Shown here: positions 19,402 through 30,792 of the stretch, in pieces | Layout: the number at the start of each line of letters is the position of its first letter | Numbering within the stretch: the first letter of the stretch is position 1 | NCBI GenBank assembly: GCA_964035015.1 | Contig: OZ036015.1 | Location: 7,705,571-7,769,570 of the forward strand | DNA: 64,000 nt | From: Corallium rubrum | Lineage: Eukaryota; Cnidaria; Anthozoa; Scleralcyonacea; Coralliidae | Direction of reading: 5' to 3' | Notes under the pieces: model-generated | The model's input: the letters and a program-made list of their open reading frames with translations, nothing else | What the model was told of the DNA's origin: nothing | Database searches by the model: none | Made by a program: the position numbers and the translations under genes

Positions 19402-22400
19402 AAAATCAATAAAATCAATAAAATCAATAAAATCAATAAAATCAATAAAATCAATAAAATCGATAAAATCAATGAAATCAATAAAATCAATAAAATCAGT
19501 AAAATCAATAAAATCAATAAAATCAATAAAATCAATAAAATCAATAAAATCAATAAAATCAATAAAATCAATAAAATCAATAAAATCAATAAAATCGATA
19601 AAATCAATGAAATCAATAAAATCAATAAAATCAATAAAATCAGTAAAATCAGTAAAATCAGTAACATCAATAAAATCAATAAAATCAATAAAATCAATAA
19701 AATCAATAAAATCAATAACATCAATAAAATCAATAACATCAATAAGATCAATAAATTAAAATCAATAAAATCAATAAAATCAATAAAATCAATAAAATCA
19801 ATAAAATCAATAAAATCAATAAAATCAATAAAATCAATAAAATCAATAAAATCAATAAAATCAATAAAATCAATAAAATCAATAAAATCAATAAAATCAA
19901 TAAAATCAATAAAATCAATAAAATCAATAAAATCAATAAAATCAATAAAATCAATAAAATCAATAAAATCAATAAATTCAATAAAATCAATAAAATCAAT
20001 AAAATCAATAAAATCAATAAAATCAATAAAATCAATAAAATCAATAAAATCAATAACATCAATAAAACAATAACATCAATAAGATCAATAAATTAAAATC
20101 AATAAAATCAATAAAATCAATAAAATCAATAACATCAATAAAATCAATAACATCAATAAGATCAATAAATTAAAATCAATAAAATCAATAAAATCAATAA
20201 AATCAATAAAATCAATAAAATCAATAAAATCAATAAAATCAATAAAATCAATAAAATCAATAAAATCAATAAAATCAATAAAATCAATAAAATCAATAAA
20301 ATCAATAAAATCAATAAAATCAATAAATTCAATAAAATCAATAAAATCAATAAAATCAATAAAATCAATAAAATCAATAAAATCAATAAAATCAATAAAA
20401 TCAATAAAATCAATAAAATCAATAAATTCAATAAAATCAATAAAATCAATAACATCAATAAAATCAATAACATCAATAAGATCAATAAATTAAAATCAAT
20501 AAAATCAATAAAATCAATAAAATCAATAAAATCAATAAAATCAATAAAATCAATAAAATCAATAAAATCAATAAAACCAATAAAATCAATAAAATCAATA
20601 AAATCAATAAAATCAATAAAATCAATAAAATCAATAACATCAATAAAATCAATAACATCAATAAGATCAATAAATTAAAATCAATAAAATCAATAAAATC
20701 AATAAAATCAATAAAATCAATAAAATCAATAAAATCAATAAAATCAATAAAATCAATAAAATCAATAAAATCAATAAAATCAATAAAATCAATAAAATCA
20801 ATAAAATCAATAAAATCAATAAAATCAATAAAATCAATAAATTCAATAAAATCAATAAAATCAATAAAATCAATAAAATCAATAAAATCAATAAAATCAA
20901 TAAAATCAATAAAATCAATAAAATCAATAAAATCAATAAAATCAATAAAATCGATAAAATCAATGAAATCAATAAAATCAATAAAATCAGTAAAATCAAT
21001 AAAATCAATAAAATCAATAAAATCAATAAAATCAATAAAATCAATAAAATCAATAAAATCAATAAAATCAATAAAATCAATAAAATCAATAAAATCAATA
21101 AAATCGATAAAATCAATGAAATCAATAAAATCAATAAAATCAATAAAATCAGTAAAATCAGTAAAATCAGTAACATCAATAAAATCAATAAAATCAATAA
21201 AATCAATAAAATCAATAAAATCAATAACATCAATAAAATCAATAACATCAATAAGATCAATAAATTAAAATCAATAAAATCAATAAAATCAATAAAATCA
21301 ATAAAATCAATAAAATCAATAAAATCAATAAAATCAATAAAATCAATAAAACCAATAAAATCAATAAAATCAATAAAATCAATAAAATCAATAAAATCAA
21401 TAAAATCAATAAAATCAATAAAATCAATAAAATCAATAAAATCAATAAAATCAATAAAATCAATAAAATCAATAAAATCAATAAATTCAATAAAATCAAT
21501 AAAATCAATAAAATCAATAAAATCAATAAAATCAATAAAATCAATAAAATCAATAAAATCAATAACATCAATAAAATCAATAACATCAATAAGATCAATA
21601 AATTAAAATCAATAAAATCAATAAAATCAATAAAATCAATAACATCAATAAAATCAATAACATCAATAAGATCAATAAATTAAAATCAATAAAATCAATA
21701 AAATCAATAAAATCAATAAAATCAATAAAATCAATAAAATCAATAAAATCAATAAAATCAATAAAATCAATAAAATCAATAAAATCAATAAAATCAATAA
21801 AATCAGTAAAATCAATAAAATCAATAAATTTAAAATCAATAAAATCAATAAAATCAATAAAATCAATAAAATCAATAAAATCAATAAAATCAATAAAATC
21901 AATAAAATCAATAAAATCAATAAATTCAATAAAATCAATAAAATCAATAACATCAATAAAATCAATAAAATCAATAAAATCAATAAAATCAATAAAATCA
22001 ATAAAATCAATAAAATCAATAAAACCAATAAAATCAATAAAATCAATAAAATCAATAAAATCAATAAAATCAATAACATCAATAAAATCAATAACATCAA
22101 TAAGATCAATAAATTAAAATCAATAAAATCAATAAAATCAATAAAATCAATAAAATCAATAAAATCAATAAAATCAATAAAATCAATAAAATCAATAAAA
22201 TCAATAAAATCAATAAAATCAATAAAATCAATAAAATCAATAAAATCAATAAAATCAATAAAATCAATAAATTCAATAAAATCAATAAAATCAATAAAAT
22301 CAATAAAATCAATAAAATCAATAAAATCAATAAAATCAATAAAATCAATAAAATCAATAAAATCAATAAAATCAATAAAATCAATAAAATCAATAAAATC

Positions 22401-22706
22401 AATAAAATCAATAAAATCAATAAAATCAATAAAATTAATAAAATCAATAAAATCAATAAAGTCAATAAAATAAATAAAACCAATAAAATCAATAAAACCA
22501 ATAAAATCAATAAAACCAATAAAACCAATAAAACCAATAAAACCAATAAAATAAATAAAATCAACAAAATTGATAAAATCGATAAAATCAACAAAATAGA
22601 TAAAATCAACAAAATCGATAAAATCGAGAAAATCAATAAAATCAGTAATATCAATAACATCATAACATCAATAACATCAATAACATCAATAACATCAATA
22701 AAATCA
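19402..22706. repeat. AATAAAATC nonamer array, middle block
   Basis: About 3.3 kb of AATAAAATC. A recurrent marker, AACATCAATAAGATCAATAAATTAAAATC, near 19,735, 20,070, 20,150, 20,470, 20,657, 21,247, 21,587, 21,660 and 22,090 delimits higher-order units of variable length. The right edge (22,440-22,700) degenerates into AATAAAACC, GATAAAATC and AATAACATC variants. Confidence 0.95.
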
Positions 22707-23675
22707 ATAAAACACATCCTATTGAGTCCCAGCATGCTGCGGTGAAGATAATTGAGGATTGCATCTCCGAGGTTCGGAGCTGGATGGTTTCTCATCTTCT
22801 CATGATTAACGACAACAAGACTGAGTTCTTGATCATCGGCTCCCTGCAGCAACTGTCCAAAGTACAGATCGACAAAGTCATGGTTGGCGAGTCCGCCATT
22901 AAACCTGTTAAAGCCGTACGCAACCTTGGTGCATGGTTTGATTCCAACATGTCCATGAATACTCATGTTGGTAAAGTCTGTAGTAAAGCGTTCTTCAGCA
23001 TCTACAACATCAAACAGATTAGAAAATTCCTTATGGAGGAATCAACGAAAACTCTGGTACACGCGTTCGTTACATCTCATGTCGACTATTGCAATTCGCT
23101 TTTGTATGGTCTCCCCAAGTACCAGTATGAGCGCCTACAGAGAGTACTGAATGCTGCAGCACGCATTGTATGTTTGGTTCCTAAGTTCGACCACATCACC
23201 CCTGTTCTAAGAAGGCTCCACTGGCTTCCCGTTCAGTATCGTGTCACCTTCAAGGTTCTGCTGTTGGTTTACAAGTCTCTGCATGGCAATGCACCAAGTT
23301 ACCTCTCCCAACTCCTGAAGGCTAAGCCTACTAGTCGCTATGGTCTGCGCTCGAACGATCAAGATCTGCTGATAGTTCCTTCGACTACCCGCAAGACCCT
23401 AGGAGACAGATCGTTTGCTAAGGCCGGACCAACACTCTGGAATGGCCTCCCCATTGATATTCGACAGTCATTATCTGTAGACTCTTTTAAGAATCGGTTA
23501 AAGACATTTCTATTTAATAAGGCGTTTAATTGACTTTTTAATTGACTTTCAACTTAATAGATTTTTAATTGATTTTTAACTCTTTAAATACACATTTATT
23601 TATTTATATACTTAAAGTGAGTTAGAGATATTAGCGCTTTAGAATATTTATAGTTTTAGCGCTTTATAAATGTAA

Positions 23676-23713
<38 letters not shown>
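22707..23713 (+). mobile_element. CR1/Jockey-group LINE, 5'-truncated, with (ATT)n tail
   Basis: The element body begins where the nonamer array ends (22,707) and finishes with AGCGCTTTATAAATGTAA plus an (ATT)n tail (23,677-23,713). It holds the C-terminal part of a LINE reverse transcriptase. Short 3'-tail repeats and 5' truncation are the normal outcome of target-primed reverse transcription. The array continues on the far side in a related variant. Confidence 0.85.
22710..23533 (+). pseudogene. LINE reverse transcriptase C-terminal domain, partial
   Basis: The open frame continues from the truncation point to TGA at 23,531-23,533. The first listed residue at 22,742 is a GTG and not a genuine start. 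Recognisable segments are NDNKTEFLIIGS (palm/thumb region), VRNLGAWFDSNMS, FVTSHVDYCNSLLYGLP, RLQRVLNAAARIV, FDHITPVLRRLHWLPV and SYLSQLL. This order is typical of the region after the RT palm in CR1-like LINEs. The catalytic domain with its F/YxDD and the upstream endonuclease are absent, so the copy is dead. No frameshift is visible in the remaining portion. Confidence 0.85.
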
Positions 23714-23714
<1 letters not shown>

Positions 23715-23845
23715 AAATCAATAAAATCAATAAAATCAAAGAAATCAATAAAATCAATAAAATCAATAAAATCAATAAAATCAATAAAATCAATAAAACC
23801 AATAAAACCAATAAAACCAATAAAACCAATAAAACCAATAAAACT
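23714..23845. repeat. AATAAAATC/AATAAAACC nonamer array, right block
   Basis: Short continuation of the nonamer array after the LINE tail, changing to AATAAAACC before the BEL element LTR. Confidence 0.95.
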
Positions 23846-24017
23846 TGGATAGACCAAATACAAAACAGACAAAGTTTTTGTTATTTTTCTTTCTGTTCGT
23901 TACATGTGTTCTTCTTTCCTCATCGTTCTCGTATGTCCCTCTATGTCTCTAGTTCCCCCCTTCCGGTACTGGAGCTATAGTACAAACAAAACGCAACAAA
24001 GCTGGATGGACTATCCA
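23846..24017 (-). repeat. 3' LTR of the BEL/Pao element, internally deleted
   Basis: On the minus strand it starts TGGATAG and ends CTATCCA, a perfect 7-bp terminal inverted repeat. It is 172 bp against 619 bp for the 5' LTR. The two copies match at both ends, and the missing internal segment lies between two TTCTCGT strings, which suggests a deletion between short direct repeats. Confidence 0.85.
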
Positions 24018-24028
24018 TCCTCCCCCGC
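24018..24028 (-). promoter_or_regulatory. Polypurine tract of the BEL element
   Basis: On the minus strand GCGGGGGAGGA directly precedes the LTR start TGGATAG, the expected plus-strand primer position. Confidence 0.75.
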
Positions 24029-24117
24029 AGTGAGCTTACAAATGCGAGCGCAATTTTACTAACGGTTCAATAGTAATATAGCCTAAACAAGTGCTCTCGT
24101 CGTTTGTTCACTTAGGT

Positions 24118-25122
24118 ACATGCTTCTAGCAAACACAATTTTGCAGCCGGCCGCATTAAGATTCCGTTGGGAGTCCGAACCTCCGCTGCTCGCACCCGAC
24201 CATCATTTCCGGGAAACGTCTTGAGAACTCTTGCAAGAGGCCAATGCGAACGGGGTGCACCGTCGCTCTTCAAAATAACCAGATCATTCACTTGCAGATT
24301 TCTTTCCTCTTTGTTCCATTTCAGGCGGATCGTTAGACCAGGAAGATATTCCTTACGCCATCGTCGTCATATCATGTTGCGCCCTTCTCCATTTTTACGA
24401 CTATTAACTTCACGTTCTTCAATAGCACGAGGTGGGCTGTTGGGCGATGCTCTTCCGATTAGGAAGTGGTTTGGGTTGAGAGCCTCATAATCGTTCTGAT
24501 CGTCGCTGACTGCCGTGAGTGGCCACCTGTTCAGCACAGCTTCGCTTTCAACCAATACTGTAAACAGCGTCTCCTCGCGCAAGACTTGGTCGTTGATGAC
24601 TGTTTGCATAGCTCGTTTTACTTGTTTTACCATTGACTCGAATATTCCTCCCATATGTGGTGCTGACGGTGGATTGAAGTACCAGGTGATACCTTCAGGA
24701 ATTAACTCGCTCGTGATTCTTTCTTGTTTCAACGATTTGAGTGCTTCCGATAACTCTTTTCTTGCTCCAACTAAGTTGGTTCCGTTGTCTGAACGTATCG
24801 TTTTTGGATTTCCTCTTCTTCCTCGAAATCGTCTCAAGGCCATGATGAAAGAATCGGTGCTCAGATCGCCAGCTAGTTCCAAGTGGACGGCACGAGTTGT
24901 TAGACATGTGAAAAGGCACCCCCATCTTTTCTCGACAACTCTTCCTCGCTTGACCTTCATAGGGCCGAAGTAGTCCACGCCAGTGTTCGTGAAAGGAGGT
25001 TCAGTGGTTGCTAATCGCTCCTTCGGTAACGAAGCCATTACCATGGGGTTGCTCGTCTTCTCTTGCAGTATAGACAGTCCTTCAAGAGCATTTTGGTGAG
25101 TGATTTTCCTCGTGGAATCCAA
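24118..25122 (-). pseudogene. BEL integrase core and C-terminal domain
   Basis: The frame at 24,367-25,122 holds the retroviral-type integrase core: Asp in TGVDYFGPM, Asp in IRSDNGTN, and Glu in PHMGGIFE. This is the D,D(x)nE triad, with LNPNHFLIG downstream as in BEL integrases. After a frameshift near 24,367 the next frame continues to about 24,118 with the C-terminal DUF5641-type segment (WRKEYLPGL, WPLARV, AAKLC). The role is insertion of element cDNA. The catalytic triad is complete, but the fragment is cut from its zinc-binding part by another frameshift near 25,045. Confidence 0.88.
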
Positions 25123-25667
25123 AACTGCTGACGCACAAGGGCTAGTGTATGTTCCCTTCCAACATGTAGGTGTCTCTCATGAACGTCTTGGATCAGGAGC
25201 TTTGATATGGGATGCACGGGCGGAAGAATTACTTGATGCTTCGCTTCGAACGGTATCGGAGCCTTATTGAGCCGACCACCCACATAAACCGATTGGAGTC
25301 GAAGAAGTGAACTGTTCCTGGGTAGAACTTTGTTGGATTGAAGCGCTATATAGTCTTCCTCGAATGACTCAATCTGGGCTTGTCTGCACAAGGCAGAAGA
25401 CGCCTCTGCTACGTCGTCGGCACTCAAGATCTTGGTCAGTCGGACTGGAGGTGGATTTCGTTTCTGCACCTTACACTTCAATTTAAATATGAACCTCATC
25501 CACCATCCGTATAATCGAACTACCTTTCTCCAGGACGAGTATTTCTTCCAATTGACCAGGCTCTTTCTTGAGGTCGTAGATGTAGCAAGGACTGACAATC
25601 TTGTTTCCAGTTCACCCTCGTCGATTTCAGGAAGCGCTCCAAGCGGCCACTGATCTTCGGGTTGCAT
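25038..25667 (-). pseudogene. BEL integrase zinc-binding N-terminal part
   Basis: A 209-codon frame. Residues HERHLHVGREHT and DCLYCKRR give the H-H-C-C zinc-binding module of integrase, preceded by LRLQSVYVGGRLNKAPI, a typical BEL linker segment. The frame stops just after CKRRRATPW, where the core domain continues in a different frame. The upstream end is cut off from RNase H by a nested MITE. Confidence 0.85.
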
Positions 25668-25741
25668 CAGGAATTTCGGTCCATTGATCCATCGACATCC
25701 TGACGCCAGCTCAGCAATTTCGATTCCCCTTCTACAGCATA

Positions 25742-26031
25742 GTCAATCGAGATATGGTCTGGAAACTCAGCTAAAGTCTTTGGTCTATCTTTTTGTTCGC
25801 TTTTATGCATTTTTGTGCACGGTGCACGGTTACTGAACACATTGTATTTTAGTATAATGAACGACTTGTCCAATAGCAACGTTTCAGTTCAATCACTCAA
25901 CCGTGCTATTTAAATATTAATAAACCTAAAGCAAAGGATGTGAACGGTGTAAGGTACGGTTCAACATAAAATCACAGCTCATTATAGGCGCTTTGAAGTT
26001 TGCCGAGTTTCCAGACCATATATCGATTGAC
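25742..26031. mobile_element. 290-bp TA-flanked MITE nested in BEL pol
   Basis: The terminal inverted repeats are GTCAATCGAGATATGGTCTG and its inverse (CAGACCATATATCGATTGAC), extending to about 30 bp. TA lies on both sides (25,740-25,741 and 26,032-26,033), as in Tc1/mariner-type insertion. There is no coding capacity. It separates the RNase H and integrase zinc regions, so it arrived after the BEL element. Confidence 0.8.
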
Positions 26032-26033
26032 TA

Positions 26034-26420
26034 TATCTACAGTCATCCGCTACGTTTAGCTCTCCTGGGATATGATGTCATTCTTCAATTTTTTGGATGT
26101 AGTTGTGATCTCCGCAACTCTACGGGAAACATACACACTAAACCTTCTTTGGGAGTTGTTGATGTACTGCAACGTAATCTTAGAATCACTCCAAAGGTGG
26201 GATTGATTAACTTCAAAATCGATCTCATCGGGAATCTTTGCTTTCAGTCGTACCACTACGACGGCGGCTTGTGACTCCAAACGTGGTATCGTCAAGGTCT
26301 TGATGGGTGCTAACCTTGTCTTGCTAATGATATAACTCACACTGACACGGCCATTGGTAACCGTCCGGAAATAGGCGACTGCTCCGTAGGCAACTTCGGA
26401 GGCATCACAAAAAAACGTGA
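26034..26420 (-). pseudogene. BEL RNase H domain, partial
   Basis: The open frame extends from about 26,420 (FCDASEVAYGAVAYF) through 26,056. The family's acidic residues are visible as Asp in CDAS, Glu in RLESQAA and Asp in WSDSKI. RNase H removes the RNA strand during reverse transcription. The frame differs from that of the RT, and its downstream end runs into the nested MITE. Confidence 0.82.
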
Positions 26421-26681
26421 AGCTGTACGTTCTGACTCTCGTTGTGATGGAAACCGTACCATCTCGGCACCTTGATAGCCTGAGAGTTCCTAACGCTATC
26501 CTTCCAGTTTAGCCAGCTCTGAAGAATGTCGTCAGGAAGCTCTTCGTCCCAATCAATGTGACGTCTCCACAGCTCTTGGATGATCAGCTTTGCTTTGATT
26601 ACACAACGGGCGGATCGAACACGCTGCTAGTGGTCTTCAATATTCTTCGTTTAGTATCAGGAAAACTACTCTCTACTGGTC

Positions 26682-27680
26682 TCAGCACAACAGGTATTGC
26701 TCTGTACACCACTTGACTCCCAGGGCTCTTCCTTGAGGTAAAGGATTAAGGTCAAGGTCGATAGTGTTGCATGCTACTTCAGACGACGGGATGGCAGTCA
26801 GGACTTCTCGACTGTTCGACATCCATTTGGTCAGACGAAACCCACCAGTCGCAAGAATATCCATCAATTGCCTCGCCAACCTTATAGCTTCCGCGTCATT
26901 CGATTTCGACGCTAGTAGGTCATCAATGTAAAAGTTTCGCCTTACTGTACGGATGGCATCTTCACTGAACTTTCCTTGCTGATTATCTGCAGTTCTCTGT
27001 AAGGCATAGTTCGCGCAACAGGGCGAATCGACGACGCCGAAGACATGGACTGTCATTTTATATTCTTCTCGTTTCCTGGTTTCATCGAGGTCCCTCCACA
27101 AAAAACGTAATGAGTCCCTTTCCTGTTGTAGCACTCTGACTTGATGGAACATTTGTTCTACATCTGCTACAACGCCAACTTTCGCGCTGCGAAATCTTAC
27201 GAGAATTCCAATCAGGTTGTTCAGCAAGTCAGGACCGGTGAGTAGCTTGTCATTTAGTGAGACCCCATCGAACTTGGACGCTGCATCGAAAACTACTCTA
27301 ACCTTCCCTGGTTTGTTAGGGTTGAGTACCGCATGATGTGGGAGGTACCACGTTTTTGAAGTTGTCATTTTCGCTTCCTCGAGTGGCATTTTTCTCGCGC
27401 GTCCTTTGGCGACATAGTCATTAATGGCTTCAGTGTATTTCTTTGCTAGGTCTGGACACTTCTTAAGTTTCTTCTCAATAGAGTAGAGCCCTGAAATTGC
27501 CATAGCTCGGTTGTTTGGCAGGTTTGGATCATCCTCTTTCCACAGTAGAGCTGTCTTGTAATGACCGTCCTCTAATACTGTGGTGTTTTGCAATGTCATT
27601 AGTGCCCTTTTGTCTTCGATTGACATTGGAGATTTAGATTGGCTCGGTCGCGTAAGAATCCATTTCCCAGAATCTTTCAA
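26682..27680 (-). pseudogene. BEL reverse transcriptase domain
   Basis: 332 codons. Motifs in order are KVRVVFDAASKFDGVSLND, GPDLLNNLIG, Asp in VVADVEQMFHQV (motif A) and the catalytic FYIDDLL (motif C, YIDD), then GGFRLTKWMSN. The sequence is strongly BEL/Pao-like. The protease frame upstream ends at 27,634 and RT is entered only by a frameshift near 27,650; downstream the frame stops before RNase H. Confidence 0.9.
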
Positions 27681-28476
27681 CTTGGTTGTATAGCGAGGTA
27701 TCTCCCACCGTAGTCAGGTAGTTTGCGTTGATTTCACCACGATCACCGTCGCTCACATTACCAAAAAGGGTCCACCCGAGAGGTGTCTTAATAGCGATCG
27801 GCTCGCCCGGTTGGCCTTGGCGAACATCAAGGTGTACTAGTAAATGCGCCATGTCGGCCCCAATTAGAATCGTGACATCGCTACCGTCTAGTTCAGGGAG
27901 ATCTACACCGGACAAATGGCTCCAACGTTCGGCTGCACCTTTCTTTGACACTTTGGCAGAAGGGATGTTGAGTTTGTCAATGACCCAAGCTCCTCGTACC
28001 AACACTTGTTCTGGATGATCTTTAGATGACATATTGAAACTCACTCTATTAAGGTTATGTATCTTCGCATCTGATCAAACTGTGTTAAGACTGAGTTGAT
28101 ATGCTTCACCAGTGAGTTTTAAGCGGTAAGCCAAGTCTTTTCTGATCAGGGTTGAGTCACTTCCCGCATCACGAACTGCATAGGTATCAATAGTCCTCGT
28201 TTGACCTTGAATTTGAACTGGAAGGACTTGAAGGAGGACTCTTCTTTGCGTCTGAATGGAAACTTGATTAATGACTCTTTGGTTATCAGGTTGTATGCCA
28301 GGCGTTGACAAGCTCCTATCTTCCAACTGTTGTGACTCTTGTTGAATGGGAGAAGAAAGATTCTCCGAATGGTGGGCGATGTTTCGCTGCAGGTCGGTTG
28401 GGCTGTTAGGGCCTACTTGAAATTCAAGACTGCTCTCCTTGTCCTCGTGTAGAAGAGTATGGTGTGGCACAACCAC
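27634..28476 (-). pseudogene. BEL aspartic protease and linker
   Basis: One frame interrupted by an in-frame TGA at about 28,075. The upstream piece contains AVRDAGSDSTLI, the protease active-site region, where the usual Asp-Ser/Thr-Gly is Asp-Ala-Gly. The downstream piece has LIGADMAHLL and TPLGWTLFG, typical of BEL protease-to-RT linkers (DUF1758/peptidase A17 region). The missing Ser/Thr suggests loss of activity or a divergent subfamily. Confidence 0.82.
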
Positions 28477-29404
28477 ATTTTAGACAACGTTTGGTACTCG
28501 TGCAGTTCCGAGCTTGGTGGTTTGCCTTCAGACAGTTGAAACAAAGCTTCTGATCCCATACAACCTTTCTTCTTTCCTTTAAAGGTTTTGCTTTGAAGAT
28601 TGAGCAGAAAGCAACCCGATGTTTGCCAGGACAAACCACATACTTGTCGTTGCTTGGCTGACCCTTGCTTCCACCATATCCCTCGGAATCTTTATTGACA
28701 TATTGGCTGTCACCAGTCGGTAGTCCGATCATCGTGTTAAGCAGGTTTATCTGTTCATTGCTTCTAGGTTTCATAGACATTGATTTCTTGTTCTCGAGCT
28801 CTTCATGTATGTGATCTTCGTAGGGATTGAATAGTGTGTCTACTCGCCTACATAACCATCTTTCGAGTTCAAGGAGAGTTGCTCCGCCTCGTTGACGTTC
28901 CATGTGCTCATGCCACTTTACTCTAAGGCTCATGGGTAATCGCATAGCTCCTTTGCTGAGATACTCTGCAGTTTGAAGTGTTGCAAACTGTCCCATCTTG
29001 ACACACCATGATGTACAGGCTTTCACTTGATAGTAATAGTCGCGCAACGCTTGTCTGTCATTCGGAGGCACATAAGGACCATCGAGCATGCTCTTTAGGT
29101 GGGCTGATGTTACACGATAAGGATTTCCAAACAAACATTTTAAGATCTTCAGTGCCGCTGCGTAGGTATGACCAGTTACCCCTAAGCTTTCTACTTCCTT
29201 CTTTACCTCCCCCTCGAGGTGTTGAAAGAGGTAAGCTATTCGGTCTGAATCCCCAAGCGTCACCTTGTTATGGACCTGGTCACGAAATCTTTCAATAAAT
29301 TTAGGCCAATTGATAGGTTTTCCTGAAAACTTGAACAACTCCAATGGTGGTAAGCGCTGTTGCTCCTGGGCTCGTAGAAGGGCTACACTCGCATTGGCGT
29401 GCAA
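28424..29404 (-). pseudogene. BEL Gag capsid and zinc-knuckle region
   Basis: A 326-codon frame, counted from a non-ATG codon. It contains LPPLELFKFSGKPINWPKF (the DUF1759-type Gag segment), then a capsid-like helical region, and the zinc knuckle CFNCLKANHQARNC (C-x2-C-x4-H-x4-C). The product would coat and package element RNA. It is separated from the N-terminal part by a frame change at about 29,405. Confidence 0.85.
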
Positions 29405-29405
29405 A

Positions 29406-30766
29406 TTAGTTAAACTTTCTTAAGGTTTCCTGTCTCTCTACCAATCTGTCAATAAATGCATCTACCGGCTCCTCTGCTGGAAGGTCATGTGCCGAGTAAT
29501 GCTGCCTGTTAAGGTTCACCTCATTGTAGTATGGGGTGGATGTGGTCTGGCTGCTAGGAACCCAATGTGACATGATACACGGGGAAGAGGAATTCGGTGG
29601 AGGTGCAAATTTCCATTGATGGGGAGGAGGGGTCTTGTTATTTCTTTGATTGTAAGCAGCTGTTATGGGTGTTGAGCCAATACTTGGAACAAACAGTGGT
29701 GAGGACATGGTTTGTGGTTTTTCTTTGGTTTGTTGTACTGAATTACCAGGTTGAACAGGGGTTGACCAGGTGACCTTTGTGGGTATAGGAACAAAGGCAT
29801 TACTGATTTGAGAACCAATGTTCATGGTCAGTGGTTGATTTGACAAGGCAGTGCAATAGGTAGGCAAAGGCACACTGTGACAGGCTTGAGGTTTCTGAAT
29901 CAAACTCATAGGTACAGTGGTCGTCACTGAGTATGTATTTTCTTGGCTGAACATGTCAACATGCTGAGATTGCCCAAAGGTAGCACCTTGGACAGATACA
30001 GTGGTTGTTATGGGTTTGGTTACAGGTACTTGGAGTGAGTTTGAAAATGGCTGGTTATTTGTTCATGAGACCTTTGCAGTATTTGAAAGTAAAACATTTT
30101 CACACAATGCACTTGATTTCTCAACTTGTGAGGGTAGATTTGTAGACACTGCTGTCTTAGACCCGTGGGAAACATATCCCAAAGTTTCGTTAATGTTCAA
30201 TTTACTAGGACATATAGGAGTTTTAATTCCAACAACAGCCTGGAAACTGGGAACTAAACAGGGCTCCAAAGATGGTGACGATTTTTCACTAACCTTTGTA
30301 AATCGTTTGTTGTCATCTTTTCCATCCGGATATTCGTCCGTCAATATTAAGTTCTCTAGCTGTGCGACTTCGGCTTGATTTCTGGCAGCAATGATGGCCA
30401 ATTCATTTTCTCTTTTCTTACAAAGTAGGACAAGTTCTCGTTTTTGAAATTCCAGTTTAACTTCCAACTCCCTTTGAGCTATCTCTTGTTGGAATTCTTC
30501 TTCGAACGCTTAATTATCTCTTTTGAAACGTTGGGCTAACTGTTTCACTTGGAGATTTGTGACGGCATTTGCTTCCCGTCTTCTCGTTGATGAGCTTGAA
30601 CTGCTTGTCGCCCTTGTCGAGTTCGATTTGATCGAACTCGAATCACTTCGGTTACTCACTTCACTTGAAGTAAGTCTTCAGGACTTACTTCAAGTTCAGG
30701 AGTGAAGAGAAGCGGCGATATAACTCCTCCGAGTTCCTCACAATCCACGTTGTCGGAAAGGTTCAT
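29406..30766 (-). pseudogene. BEL Gag N-terminal region, broken
   Basis: The likely start is ATG at 30,766-30,764, four bases inside the primer site, and that frame stops at about 30,656. Further pieces follow in other frames: a Ser/Thr/Arg-rich stretch and a Glu/Lys/Arg-rich predicted coiled coil (30,063-30,600) broken by TAA near 30,510, then a Pro/Gln/Thr-rich linker (29,406-29,954) ending AFIDRLVERQETLRKF. This layout is usual for animal BEL Gag. Confidence 0.7.
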
Positions 30767-30769
30767 CCT

Positions 30770-30788
30770 ATCCGGCTCGAAAGGACCA
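30770..30788 (-). promoter_or_regulatory. Primer-binding site of the BEL element, tRNA-Tyr-like
   Basis: On the minus strand TGGTCCTTTCGAGCCGGAT follows the 5' LTR after four bases. It complements a tRNA 3' end of the type TCCGGCTCGAAGGA-CCA, as in tRNA-Tyr, with one extra T. The Tyr assignment is from memory of tRNA sequences. Confidence 0.6.
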
Positions 30789-30792
30789 TTTT

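Noticed and set aside
16264..22706. Leu-Leu-Ile and Ser-Ile-Lys proteins up to 286 codons
   Set aside because: Products of a 9-bp simple repeat; both strands are open and no unique sequence is included, apart from the edge of the LINE in one case.
24167..24490. Plus-strand frames opposite the BEL integrase
   Set aside because: Antisense shadows of the minus-strand integrase and its C-terminal domain.
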